A stretch of 64,000 nucleotides of DNA from an uncultured Alphaproteobacteria bacterium (GTDB lineage Bacteria; Pseudomonadota; Alphaproteobacteria; RF32; CAG-239): NCBI GenBank assembly GCA_944391715.1, contig CALXUP010000001.1:1-64000 (forward strand), in the 5' to 3' direction. The notes under the pieces were generated by a model, which was given only the letters and a program-made list of their open reading frames with translations, had not been told where the DNA came from and searched no databases. This document shows, one piece after another, positions 1-7,571 of the stretch. A program made the translations under genes and the position numbers. The stretch's first letter is position 1. Each line of letters opens with the position of its first letter.

Positions 1-343
1 AGAGCTTGCTGACAAAAACAACCGGAGCAGCGGTTGTTTTTGCTTAGCGCTTCCTCAGCTCCACCAGTTTCCGTAAAGATCAAAATCCATTATTTGGTTT
101 TGGTCTTTTTTCTTTTTAAACTTTCCGCTCAAACTTCGCTAAAGCTTGTTTTCACGGAGGGGAATATACTTCGGCATCTAAATTCGCTTACTCACTTCGT
201 TTCGGCGCTCATTAAGATGTTCCGAAGAGCTTGCTGACAAAAACAACCGGAGCAGCGGTTGTTTTTGCTTAGCGCTTCCTCAGCTCCACCAGTTTCCGTA
301 AAAATCAAAATCCATTATCCGGATTTGGTCTTTTTTCTTTTAA
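1..343. repeat. Two direct copies of a ~118-bp hairpin repeat
   Basis: Positions 1-118 and 226-343 are nearly identical (offset 225). Each carries the perfect inverted repeat AAAAACAACCG / CGGTTGTTTTT (14-41 and 239-266), which would act as an intrinsic terminator on either strand. The 107 bases between copies are unrelated AT-rich sequence without a convincing gene. The first copy starts at the window edge, so the array may extend to the left. No protein is supported here; the short open frames are explained by the repeat. Confidence 0.8.
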
Positions 344-355
344 GCGCCGTAACTA

Positions 356-1324
356 TCAGAAAATCTTTTTTATTTCTTCTGCGATGATATCGGCGGGGTT
401 ATAATGTACAAATTCGCCGTCATAATCATATTCGTCTTCTAACGGAAAAGCATAATCATTATAGTAAAGAGATTTTATAAACCGCTCATGTTTCGGCGTC
501 AGCCAACGCGTGCCGCTAAAAATAAGGACTTTTTTACCCGTACCGCAGGCTTCACAGCACATACTGACAGAATCACCGGTAACGATAATATCATCGGCAC
601 AGGCCAGATAACCGCAATAGGGATTTTCGCCTTTGTCCACGCCCCAGAGATAGGTATGAGCCGGGATTTCCTCCAGTTCCTGCATAATCCTGTCCTGAGC
701 GGCTTTGCCGGTGCGGCGCGATGTTGTAATCAAAATCGAACCGCCGTATTTTTGTTTATATTTTCTTATCTGTTGCGCCAAAGCTTCTGCGTTTTCCATA
801 CTAAACGGCGCCGATTTAATTGCTCCCCCGATAATAACGGCAGTCCGGGGCTGCGGCAAAGCAGAAAATTCCTGCTGCCATTTTTCTTTTGCTTCTGTCA
901 GAACGTCCGGTGTGATTTTATGGGCGCAGCCGATTACCTTAAGCACATTTTTTCCCATCTTTTTACCCCGGTCGTGCTCCGGAATAAAAACACGGTCAAA
1001 ATCACTCAGGCCTGAGCTTCCGGGATGCATCAACTGGACTATCCGGGTTTTTCCCAATGAGCGTTTCTTTATCCAGCGGGCAACCGGTGCCGTCCGGCGG
1101 CTGGCCGAAATAACAAGGTCGGGATACGGTGCCGCTAAATTATCACGGGACTCTTTTTTTATGCCGATTAACGAGGCTCCTTTTAAAAAGTTCGGAAGTT
1201 TGGCCCAGCCGTTATAAACAATCTCTTTTTCTTCCGACGGCCAACCCAAAACTTTTGCCACACCGCGCGCCTGGCTGTTGCTGCCGGCACGGTCATCAAT
1301 CAATACCCAAACTTTTTTTTCCAT
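356..1324 (-). CDS. ELM1/GtrOC1-family protein (DUF1022)
   Basis: 322 residues. The N-terminal DDRAGSNSQARGVAKVLG segment (about residues 10-27), the middle ISASRRTAPVARW and the C-terminal TGDSVSMCCEACGTGK stretch (about 250-265) are the recognisable features of the family named after plant mitochondrial fission factor ELM1, common in alphaproteobacteria. The fold is thought to be GT-B glycosyltransferase-like; the bacterial substrate is not established, so envelope glycan work is only an inference. ATG at 1324 is the natural start, with no strong ribosome binding site visible. It stands alone, transcribed towards the left-edge repeats, whose hairpin could terminate it. Confidence 0.8.
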   Translation of the reverse strand: MEKKVWVLIDDRAGSNSQARGVAKVLGWPSEEKEIVYNGWAKLPNFLKGASLIGIKKESRDNLAAPYPDLVISASRRTAPVARWIKKRSLGKTRIVQLMHPGSSGLSDFDRVFIPEHDRGKKMGKNVLKVIGCAHKITPDVLTEAKEKWQQEFSALPQPRTAVIIGGAIKSAPFSMENAEALAQQIRKYKQKYGGSILITTSRRTGKAAQDRIMQELEEIPAHTYLWGVDKGENPYCGYLACADDIIVTGDSVSMCCEACGTGKKVLIFSGTRWLTPKHERFIKSLYYNDYAFPLEDEYDYDGEFVHYNPADIIAEEIKKIF

Positions 1325-1403
1325 AATTCTACATTACCTCTGGCAAAAACGAAATTACCCGCATATTATATTATAAAAACACAACAAGACAAGGGGAAGA
1401 AAA

Positions 1404-1754
1404 ATGAAAGTGAATTTTATTGCCGCTTTGTTTATTTTTACGCTGGTGGCCGCAATGCCGGCACAAGCGCAAAACACCAACTCCAGTTTTGTCCGCACGT
1501 CCGGCACGGCTGCTTACAGTTCTCAGAAAGATGCAATGTATCTGGCAACGTTAAAAGCCGTGGTTAATTATAAAATTGATGACGAAGAAACGTTTGACGA
1601 TATGCAGAGCCTGCGTCAAAACGAGCGGTTCGTCCGGCAGCTGCAAGGAATGCTGAACAAATTGTCAAACTCAAAGACAAAAGACAGCAAAAACAAAAGA
1701 GTTCAGAAAATTTTGGAACAAGCCGGAAAAGATATTTATAACATTTTAAAATAA
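1404..1754 (+). CDS. Small secreted protein of unknown function
   Basis: 116 residues, not recognised. An N-terminal signal peptide is clear: K at residue 2, a hydrophobic core and a likely signal peptidase I site after PAQA (about residue 22). The mature part is polar and lysine-rich, predicted helical, ending in repeated K/N/S. GGGGAAG sits 5 bases before the ATG. It diverges from the ELM1 gene, with about 80 bases between the starts. The periplasm is the likely location. Confidence 0.6.
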   Translation: MKVNFIAALFIFTLVAAMPAQAQNTNSSFVRTSGTAAYSSQKDAMYLATLKAVVNYKIDDEETFDDMQSLRQNERFVRQLQGMLNKLSNSKTKDSKNKRVQKILEQAGKDIYNILK

Positions 1755-1861
1755 AGCCAGCAAAAACAACATCTTCGACCAAGAAAACGCTTGACATTAA
1801 ACTTTGTTTAAGAGAGATTTGTTATTCTGATTATGATCGGATTTAATAACGGAGAGAATCT

Positions 1862-2014
1862 GTGAATCATTTAAAAACTTTAGAAAAACAAATTTTGGCA
1901 TTGAAAAAGAAAGTAATTGCCCTTAAAGGGGAATCGGTTTTGGCGGCTGAGGACAAAGACGATTTGATGATGCAGGCCATTAATTTGCAGAAAGGTACAA
2001 AACATGAAAGTTAA
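1862..2014 (+). CDS. 50-residue coiled-coil-like small protein
   Basis: A GTG-started frame with a good Shine-Dalgarno (GGAGAG at 1851-1856, 5 bases before the GTG). The product begins MNHLKTLEKQILALKKK and shows a leucine/lysine heptad-like pattern over residues 4-28, so a short coiled coil or helix is likely. Its stop overlaps the start of the following lipoprotein gene by 11 bases (stop at 2012-2014, next ATG at 2004), which suggests translational coupling and supports it being real. Function unknown. Confidence 0.5.
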   Translation: MNHLKTLEKQILALKKKVIALKGESVLAAEDKDDLMMQAINLQKGTKHES

Positions 2015-2321
2015 CCTGTTTCCGGCATTGAAAGTTTTGTTTTTTTGTCTGGGAGTTTCGGCCTGCCAGATTCCGGACGAAAATATACAGCCGGTCAGCG
2101 AAGCGGAATTTTTGGATTTTGCCAGCTTTGAAAATAAGGTTAAAATTATGGATCGCAGCGAAAACTCCATTACTTTTGAATATTCAGACGTCAGAATCGA
2201 TGAAGTTTCTGTGCTGGCAGAGCAATATTGCCAGATAACCGTCGGACAAAATGCTTTTCTGGACAAGGTAATTCTTTACAAAAACAATGCCCGCCGGGCG
2301 AAATTTTATTGCTATAAATAA
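2004..2321 (+). CDS. Putative lipoprotein, function unknown
   Basis: 105 residues. The N-terminus has a basic residue, a hydrophobic stretch and a lipobox ending GVSAC (Cys about residue 21), so processing by signal peptidase II and membrane anchoring are expected. The rest is acidic with three further cysteines (QYCQI, KFYCYK), which could form a disulfide in the periplasm. ATG is preceded by AAAGG. It is translationally coupled to the 50-residue frame upstream. No family recognised. Confidence 0.6.
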   Translation: MKVNLFPALKVLFFCLGVSACQIPDENIQPVSEAEFLDFASFENKVKIMDRSENSITFEYSDVRIDEVSVLAEQYCQITVGQNAFLDKVILYKNNARRAKFYCYK

Positions 2322-2333
2322 ACTTGCAATGAA

Positions 2334-2362
2334 TTGACCTGCTTCCTATATTAAATTATAAA
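2334..2362 (+). promoter_or_regulatory. Sigma70-type promoter for the DnaJ-like gene
   Basis: TTGACC at 2334-2339 and TATAAA at 2357-2362 with exactly 17 bases between them, 26 bases before the dnaJ-like ATG at 2388. No heat-shock operator was recognised. Confidence 0.6.
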
Positions 2363-2387
2363 AGAAAAAGAAAGCAGGTTGAGATTT

Positions 2388-3308
2388 ATGAAAGACTTAT
2401 ATCAGATTTTGGGCGTTGCCAAAACGGCATCGGATTCCGAAATAAAATCGGCATTCCGCAAGCTGGCGCGCAAATATCATCCCGATTTGAACAAAGACAA
2501 CAAAGAAGCAGCCGAAAAGTTCAAAGAAGTCAATGCTGCTTATGAGATTCTCGGAGATAAGGAAAAACGCCAGAAATACGACAACAACGAAATTGACGCT
2601 GAAGGCAAGCCGACCGGTTTTGGCGCCGGAGGATACAGCGCCTATTCCGGCGGAGCAGGGAATCCGTTTGGCGGAGGATTTGCGGGAGGAACCGGAAATT
2701 TTGACTTTTCATCAATTTTCGGTGAAGATATTTTCTCGCAATTTACCGGTGGAAACGGTGGTTTTCAAGGGTTCTCGCAAGCATCGCGGCGGCCGCGCAA
2801 AGGAGAAGATATTTCTTATACCATGCGGATTGACTTTTTGTCGGCCGCGCTCGGGGCTGAAAAATCCGTTTCTCTGCAAGGCAAAAACATCAATGTTAAA
2901 ATTCCGGCCGGAACAACCAATGGTCAGACTTTGCGCCTGAAAGGGCTTGGCATGGCCAGTCCGAACGGCGGTCCAAACGGCGACGTGCTGATTACGCTGA
3001 ATGTCAGCAAACATCCGTATTTTGAGGCTGACGGGCTGAATGTGCTGCTGGAAGTTCCTATCAGCATTAAGGAAGCAGTCTTGGGCGGAAAAATTACCGT
3101 ACCGACTATTTCCGGCAAAGTTGCCGTTACCATTCCGCCCTATTCTTCCAGCGGGGAAAAACTGCGCTTGAAAGGCAAAGGAATCAAAGGAAGGAACGGT
3201 CAAGGAGACGAGATTGTTACGCTGCGCATTGTCGTTCCGCAGACACCGAATCCGGCTTTGGAAAAAGCTTTGGCCGACTTGCCGGAGGGCGTGGTCAGAA
3301 CATTTTGA
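2388..3308 (+). CDS. DnaJ-class co-chaperone, CbpA type
   Basis: 306 residues from the ATG at 2388, preferred to the upstream TTG at 2379 because AGCAGG lies 9 bases before it. The J domain covers residues 1-68, with the Hsp70-activating HPD at 31-33, followed by a Gly/Phe-rich linker (about 75-125) and the two beta-sandwich substrate domains of DnaJ_C (about 130-300). The CxxCxGxG zinc-finger repeats of true DnaJ are absent, so this is the CbpA/type II kind that delivers clients to DnaK. A consensus promoter lies just upstream and a strong bidirectional hairpin terminator follows, so it is monocistronic. Confidence 0.9.
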   Translation: MKDLYQILGVAKTASDSEIKSAFRKLARKYHPDLNKDNKEAAEKFKEVNAAYEILGDKEKRQKYDNNEIDAEGKPTGFGAGGYSAYSGGAGNPFGGGFAGGTGNFDFSSIFGEDIFSQFTGGNGGFQGFSQASRRPRKGEDISYTMRIDFLSAALGAEKSVSLQGKNINVKIPAGTTNGQTLRLKGLGMASPNGGPNGDVLITLNVSKHPYFEADGLNVLLEVPISIKEAVLGGKITVPTISGKVAVTIPPYSSSGEKLRLKGKGIKGRNGQGDEIVTLRIVVPQTPNPALEKALADLPEGVVRTF

Positions 3309-3309
3309 A

Positions 3310-3337
3310 AAAAGGGAGGTATCAAAACCTCCCTTTT
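3310..3337. terminator. Bidirectional intrinsic terminator
   Basis: Perfect stem AAAAGGGAGGT / ACCTCCCTTTT with a 6-base loop and U-runs on both strands, between the converging dnaJ-like and phosphoribosyltransferase genes. Confidence 0.85.
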
Positions 3338-3338
3338 G

Positions 3339-3773
3339 TTATTCCACATCCCACGGAAAAACAATCCATTTATCCGGCAGTTCCCGGGCAAAAATATCAA
3401 CCTCTTCTTTGCCTTTTTCTTTGGCATAAACCGTTACATATTTTCCTTGGGGAAACTGGCGGCGCATAACTCTGAAAGTTTGTCCGCTGTCGGCCAGATC
3501 ATCAATAATCAGCGTTTTTTCATCAACCTTGCCGACATGTTCCGGACAATCGACTTCATCAAGTTTTAAATGAGCCGAGCCGACATAAGTTGCGATATTT
3601 ATAACGGCAGAATTGCGGATATTCAGTTCATAGGCGATAATTCCGGCCGGAAGCAAACCTCCACGGCTGATGGCTACTAATTTGTCGTATTCTCCGCTTT
3701 GTTTGATTTTAGTACATAAATTTTTTACATCTTGGTGAAATTCTTCCCAATTAAGATAAATCTTGTCAGTCAT
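3339..3773 (-). CDS. gpt: Xanthine-guanine type phosphoribosyltransferase
   Basis: 144 residues, close to the usual length of Gpt. The PRPP-binding signature LIIDDLADSGQT (about residues 89-100) and the preceding VAISRGGLLPAGIIAYEL loop are intact, and the C-terminal DKWIVFPWDVE is typical of XGPRT. It would convert guanine, xanthine or hypoxanthine to the nucleotide with PRPP (purine salvage). The gene follows the TlpA-like gene on the same strand after 10 bases, probably in one transcript. Exact base preference cannot be read from the sequence. Confidence 0.85.
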   Translation of the reverse strand: MTDKIYLNWEEFHQDVKNLCTKIKQSGEYDKLVAISRGGLLPAGIIAYELNIRNSAVINIATYVGSAHLKLDEVDCPEHVGKVDEKTLIIDDLADSGQTFRVMRRQFPQGKYVTVYAKEKGKEEVDIFARELPDKWIVFPWDVE

Positions 3774-3783
3774 TAATTTTCTT

Positions 3784-4317
3784 TCAGTTATTTTCGGCTT
3801 TGAGTTTGTAAATATATTCGATTACACGGGGATCATCCCATTCGGCAGAACCGCGAATCCGTCCGATTTCCTGCCCTTTTTTATTAAACAATACCGTATG
3901 GGGGGAGGTGAATATGCCGAAAGCAGAGGCCAGTTTTCCGTCTTTATCGGTATAAAAAGGCAAATCCGGCGCATCGTATTCTTTCAAAAAACGACGCTGT
4001 TCAGCGTTACTTTTCCATTCACGCGACGGCGAGACCATCAAAAGCGTAATACCGTTGTCTTTGGTCTGGTTATAAAAAGTATTCAGACCTTCCAACTCGT
4101 TAATGCAAGGGCTGCATTCACGCGACCAGTTCATCAGCAAAACAAAACTTCCTTTAAAGTCATCCATAACAACCGCCTTGCCGTCTGAGGTATAAAAAGG
4201 CACCTGCGGTGTTTCACGCGGCTGGTCATAGATGTTTACATTTCCGTCCTTTTTGGCCTGGGCGGAAAATGCAAAACACAGACAGAAAAGAAATATGAGA
4301 GCCGTTTTTTTTATCAT
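3784..4317 (-). CDS. TlpA/ResA-like thioredoxin-fold protein, exported
   Basis: 177 residues. The N-terminus (MIKKTALIFLFCLCFAFSAQA) is a signal peptide with likely cleavage after AQA. The mature protein is an AhpC/TSA-thioredoxin fold with the redox motif as C-SPC in the context NWSRECSPCINELEGL (about residues 65-80), so a periplasmic disulfide reductase or oxidoreductase role is likely. Family members serve cytochrome c maturation or general disulfide reduction; the neighbours do not distinguish these. It leads a two-gene minus-strand unit with gpt. Confidence 0.75.
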   Translation of the reverse strand: MIKKTALIFLFCLCFAFSAQAKKDGNVNIYDQPRETPQVPFYTSDGKAVVMDDFKGSFVLLMNWSRECSPCINELEGLNTFYNQTKDNGITLLMVSPSREWKSNAEQRRFLKEYDAPDLPFYTDKDGKLASAFGIFTSPHTVLFNKKGQEIGRIRGSAEWDDPRVIEYIYKLKAENN

Positions 4318-4365
4318 TGCTTAATAACTTAATTTTTACTTTTAATCTTTACTTTGTTTATAGTA

Positions 4366-4371
4366 TATAAT
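4366..4371 (+). promoter_or_regulatory. Probable -10 box of the lptM-like/terY unit
   Basis: TATAAT lies 39 bases before the small lipoprotein ATG, in a very AT-rich intergenic stretch. No good -35 match is present at 16-18 bases upstream, so the assignment is tentative. Confidence 0.35.
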
Positions 4372-4410
4372 TATTCTCGATTTAAGTAAACAAGCAAAAG
4401 GTTTATAACT

Positions 4411-4542
4411 ATGAAAAACATATGCCGGCTCACGGTTTTGGCTGCATTTGCGGTTGTGTTGGCGCTCAGCGCCTGTGGAAAGATGGCGCCGCCTTCTCCG
4501 GTTGAGGGAAGCGGATATCCCCACACCTATCCGAAAAGATAG
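4411..4542 (+). CDS. LptM-like 43-residue lipoprotein
   Basis: A short frame of 43 residues: basic N-terminus, hydrophobic core, lipobox LSAC with Cys at residue 22, then GKMAPPSPVEG and a tail ending YPHTYPKR. Cys-Gly-Lys followed by a short proline-rich tail resembles the LptM/YifL group, which helps assembly of the LPS translocon LptDE; alphaproteobacterial members often carry a YPR-YP tail like this. The usual neighbour (lysA) is not here; instead the vWA/PP2C/kinase cassette follows 22 bases later, so co-transcription is possible. Confidence 0.55.
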   Translation: MKNICRLTVLAAFAVVLALSACGKMAPPSPVEGSGYPHTYPKR

Positions 4543-4564
4543 TTTTTAACCAGGAGCCTTTAAA

Positions 4565-5251
4565 ATGATTGCCGAAGACGATTTTACCGAAGATATGATT
4601 CCGTATGTGGAATTTGCCGACAACGCCAATGAGCGAACGCCGTGCGTTTTGGTGCTGGACTGTTCCGGCTCAATGCGCGGCGAACCGATTAAACAGCTGA
4701 ATGCCGGTCTAAAAGCTCTTGAACGCGAGCTGAAAGACGATATTGACGCCAGTTCCCGCGTTCAGCTCCTGATTATCAAAGCTTTCGGCAAAGATGAGGC
4801 CGTTATTTCTTCCGACTGGACAGACGCCATGAATTTTGAGGCTCCGACAATGGAAGCCGGCGGGCTCACGCCGCTCGGCAAGGCAATGGATTTGGCCTTG
4901 CAAAAAATTGAAGAGCAAAAATGTCTGTATGACAGTTGCGGCATTACATCAAAAAGACCGTGGATTTTTCTTATCAGCGACGGAGAGCCGACGGATTATG
5001 ACTGGGAACAGGCCGCCGAACGTTGCCGCTATGCTCAGCAAAACAAGAAAGTGGTTATTCATGCCGTCGGAACCCAGGAAGCAAATTTGGAAAAGCTGGC
5101 AAAATTTTCGATTAATCCGCCCAAACGTCTGACCGGGCTCAAATTTACCGAATTTTTCCTTTGGCTCAGCCGGAGTGTTTCCTGCATTTCCAAAGCAGCT
5201 CCCAATATTCCCGACCAACTAGAGGACACCGGCGACTGGGATGAAGAATAG
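4565..5251 (+). CDS. TerY-like vWA domain protein
   Basis: 228 residues, essentially one von Willebrand A domain. The metal-ion-dependent adhesion site is complete: DCSGSM (Asp32, Ser34, Ser36), the threonine in GGLTPLGKAM and the later LISDGEPTD. Length and order fit the TerY group (COG4245). AGGAG stands 8 bases before the ATG. The stop overlaps the PP2C gene start by 11 bases, and a kinase gene follows, giving the vWA-PP2C-kinase set called the TerY-P triad, proposed to sense or signal stress through phosphorylation. No terB/C/D/Z-like gene is nearby. Cytoplasmic, no signal peptide. Confidence 0.85.
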   Translation: MIAEDDFTEDMIPYVEFADNANERTPCVLVLDCSGSMRGEPIKQLNAGLKALERELKDDIDASSRVQLLIIKAFGKDEAVISSDWTDAMNFEAPTMEAGGLTPLGKAMDLALQKIEEQKCLYDSCGITSKRPWIFLISDGEPTDYDWEQAAERCRYAQQNKKVVIHAVGTQEANLEKLAKFSINPPKRLTGLKFTEFFLWLSRSVSCISKAAPNIPDQLEDTGDWDEE

Positions 5252-5984
5252 AAGAATCAAAGTTGTGGCCGCCAGTGTGAAAGGCCCGATGCATCATCAC
5301 AAAAATCTGCCTTGTCAGGATTTTTTCAAATTCTGCCGCAAAGGACGGAATTTTGTGGCTGTCGTTTCTGACGGCGCGGGTTCTGCAAAATACGGAAAAA
5401 TCGGCGCCAAAACGGTTTGCGAAACCTTAATCGACCATCTTAAAAACGCCCCGTCGAATTCTTTTAAAGAAACCGTGAAAAAAGCCATTGAAATAGCCCG
5501 CGGCAAAGTTTGCCGCCACAGACTCAACCAGAGCAAAAGCCTTGAACATATCAACGATTTTGCCGCCACGGTTGTCGGCGTTGTGCACGACGGCGAAAAA
5601 GGGAGCTTTTTTCATATCGGGGACGGGGCAGCTTTGGCCTTTAAGAACGGTGAACCGTCCTGTTTTGTGGCGTCGCCTCCGGAAAACGGCAATTTTTCCT
5701 GTGAGACTTTTTTCTTTACCCAAAACAACTGGGCGGCTAATTTGCGCTTTACCGAATTTTCCGGTCTGGACACGATTTTTCTGATGAGCGACGGGTTAAC
5801 AAATTTTGCTTTTTCAAAAGATTTTGACCGGATTGAAAACGGTTTTATTCTGCCGATACATGATTTTCTGCTGACAGAAAAGCCCGAAAAAAAAGCCGGG
5901 CGGGCATTGGCAAATACGCTGAATAATGCCCAGGCACGCAAACTCAATCAGGACGATAAGACTCTGCTTTGGGCAAAATTGTGA
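5241..5984 (+). CDS. PP2C-family serine/threonine phosphatase
   Basis: 247 residues. The metal-binding motifs of PP2C are visible in order: VVSDGAGSAKYG near residue 40, HIGDGAAL near 120, LMSDGLTNF near 180, and the C-terminal LNQDDKTL. This is the compact form (PF13672-like) found beside TerY and a kinase. It should reverse phosphorylation by the kinase encoded next. The ATG at 5241 lies inside the end of the vWA gene, implying coupled translation; the downstream kinase ATG is 8 bases after its stop. Confidence 0.85.
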   Translation: MKNRRIKVVAASVKGPMHHHKNLPCQDFFKFCRKGRNFVAVVSDGAGSAKYGKIGAKTVCETLIDHLKNAPSNSFKETVKKAIEIARGKVCRHRLNQSKSLEHINDFAATVVGVVHDGEKGSFFHIGDGAALAFKNGEPSCFVASPPENGNFSCETFFFTQNNWAANLRFTEFSGLDTIFLMSDGLTNFAFSKDFDRIENGFILPIHDFLLTEKPEKKAGRALANTLNNAQARKLNQDDKTLLWAKL

Positions 5985-5992
5985 GGCGGCTG

Positions 5993-7453
5993 ATGGAAAA
6001 TACCGAAGAAAAAAAAGAATTTAATGCAATTTACGGCGACGGCCATTTTGAACAAATCCGCCTTAAGGAAATGATTAACCGCGGCGGGGCGGCCGGAAAA
6101 ATCTTCAGTATTGAAAACAAACCCCAGACCGTTGCAAAAATTTTTCATAAAAAGCAAAAAAGCGATACCAACCGGCAAAAACTGATTGCCATGCTGCAAA
6201 ACAACCCGAATATCAAACCGGTGGAAAAAAACGGCGTCGAATATGTGCAAATTGCCTGGCCGGAAGCGATTTTGGAAGACGAGAACGGTTTTTGTGTCGG
6301 TTATCTGATGCCGCTTATCAATATGAGCGAGGCGGTTTCGCTCGACCATCTGATGCAAAAAGCCATCCGGCGGAAACTTCATCTTTCCGAAAAATATGCC
6401 TACCGGATTTTTGCCGCCTATAACGTGGCATCTATGGTCAACTCTCTTCATAAATGCGGGCATTACATCGTGGATCTTAAACCGTCAAACGTATCGGTTT
6501 ATAAAGATACGATGATGGTAGCGATGGTCGACTGCGACGGTTTTTCCATCAAAGGCGAAAAAAACCGTTATCCGGCCGAATTTGTCAGCGAGGAATATAT
6601 TTATCCGGAAGGAATGGAGCTTTCCTGTGAAGAAATGGGCGAAGAACAGGATAAATTTGCCCTGGCCGTCATTATTTTCAAATTGTTAAACAACGGAATC
6701 CATCCTTATTCCGGCATTCCGAAAAAAAATGACGGCGAAATGATGACAATCCAGAACCGGATTGAAAAATACCACTATGCATACGGTTTGTGGCCGGACA
6801 GTTATCAGCAGCCTCATCCTTACAGCATTCATGAATATTTTGACAAGAAAACGCTTGAACTTTTTGAACGGGCTTTTACCAAAGGCGGCGACCGTCCCAG
6901 CGCCTATGAATGGCAGGAACATTTGTGGAAACTGATGCACAACCTTAAAACCTGCAAAAAAGACCATAATCACGTCTATTTTACATCAAAAGGCTGCGGC
7001 TTATGTATGGTGGAAGAAAAATTTTCCGTTGATATGAACGACATAAAAAAACAAAAGGAAACGCCGCAAACCGTCCGGGGAATGGCCATATCCGACCTTT
7101 CGGTCGAGAAACTGAAACAGAGCAAGGCCGAAAAGCTCATTGAAGACGAGAAAATCAAACACATCACCTGGGCAGGCATTGCCGTTTATATGCTGTTTTT
7201 TACTTTCCTGTCCCAACTTTTAAAACCGGCAGCCGAAACGGTTACAAATCTCGGGCTGGGAATCCAAGCCATTGTTACAACTTTTGTCATGATGGGGATT
7301 AATGCCTTTTTCCGCCGCTATAACTCCAAATTTCCGCTTTTGAAAAACCGCGCCCTGACACAAATGCTGCAGGCATATGCCCTGCTTTGCATCGTTATAG
7401 CCCTGGTTTCCGTCAATAATCTGCCGCCCGGGCTTTTAGAGCTTGCGCCTTAA
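5993..7453 (+). CDS. Membrane-anchored Ser/Thr protein kinase of TerY-P triad
   Basis: 486 residues from the ATG at 5993, preceded by GAGGCGG (earlier in-frame GTG/TTG codons lie inside the phosphatase gene). N-terminal kinase domain: glycine-rich NRGGAAGKIF, ATP-binding Lys in TVAKIF, catalytic HYIVDLKPSN (Asp and Asn present) and DCDGF in the DFG position. Next comes a zinc-ribbon-like C/H cluster (CKKDHNHVY...CGLC, about residues 320-340), a charged linker, and two or three C-terminal membrane helices. The zinc ribbon after the kinase is characteristic of TerY-P triad kinases; the membrane tail anchors this one with the kinase in the cytoplasm. Confidence 0.85.
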   Translation: MENTEEKKEFNAIYGDGHFEQIRLKEMINRGGAAGKIFSIENKPQTVAKIFHKKQKSDTNRQKLIAMLQNNPNIKPVEKNGVEYVQIAWPEAILEDENGFCVGYLMPLINMSEAVSLDHLMQKAIRRKLHLSEKYAYRIFAAYNVASMVNSLHKCGHYIVDLKPSNVSVYKDTMMVAMVDCDGFSIKGEKNRYPAEFVSEEYIYPEGMELSCEEMGEEQDKFALAVIIFKLLNNGIHPYSGIPKKNDGEMMTIQNRIEKYHYAYGLWPDSYQQPHPYSIHEYFDKKTLELFERAFTKGGDRPSAYEWQEHLWKLMHNLKTCKKDHNHVYFTSKGCGLCMVEEKFSVDMNDIKKQKETPQTVRGMAISDLSVEKLKQSKAEKLIEDEKIKHITWAGIAVYMLFFTFLSQLLKPAAETVTNLGLGIQAIVTTFVMMGINAFFRRYNSKFPLLKNRALTQMLQAYALLCIVIALVSVNNLPPGLLELAP

Positions 7454-7571
7454 AAAATTATAAGACAAAAGTTGTATAAAAAAAATCCCGAATTATATAA
7501 TTTTTTACTCAACAAATTGAAATTTTTGTTGTAGAGTATGCGGGTATTGGAATCTAGATAAGGATACGAAT

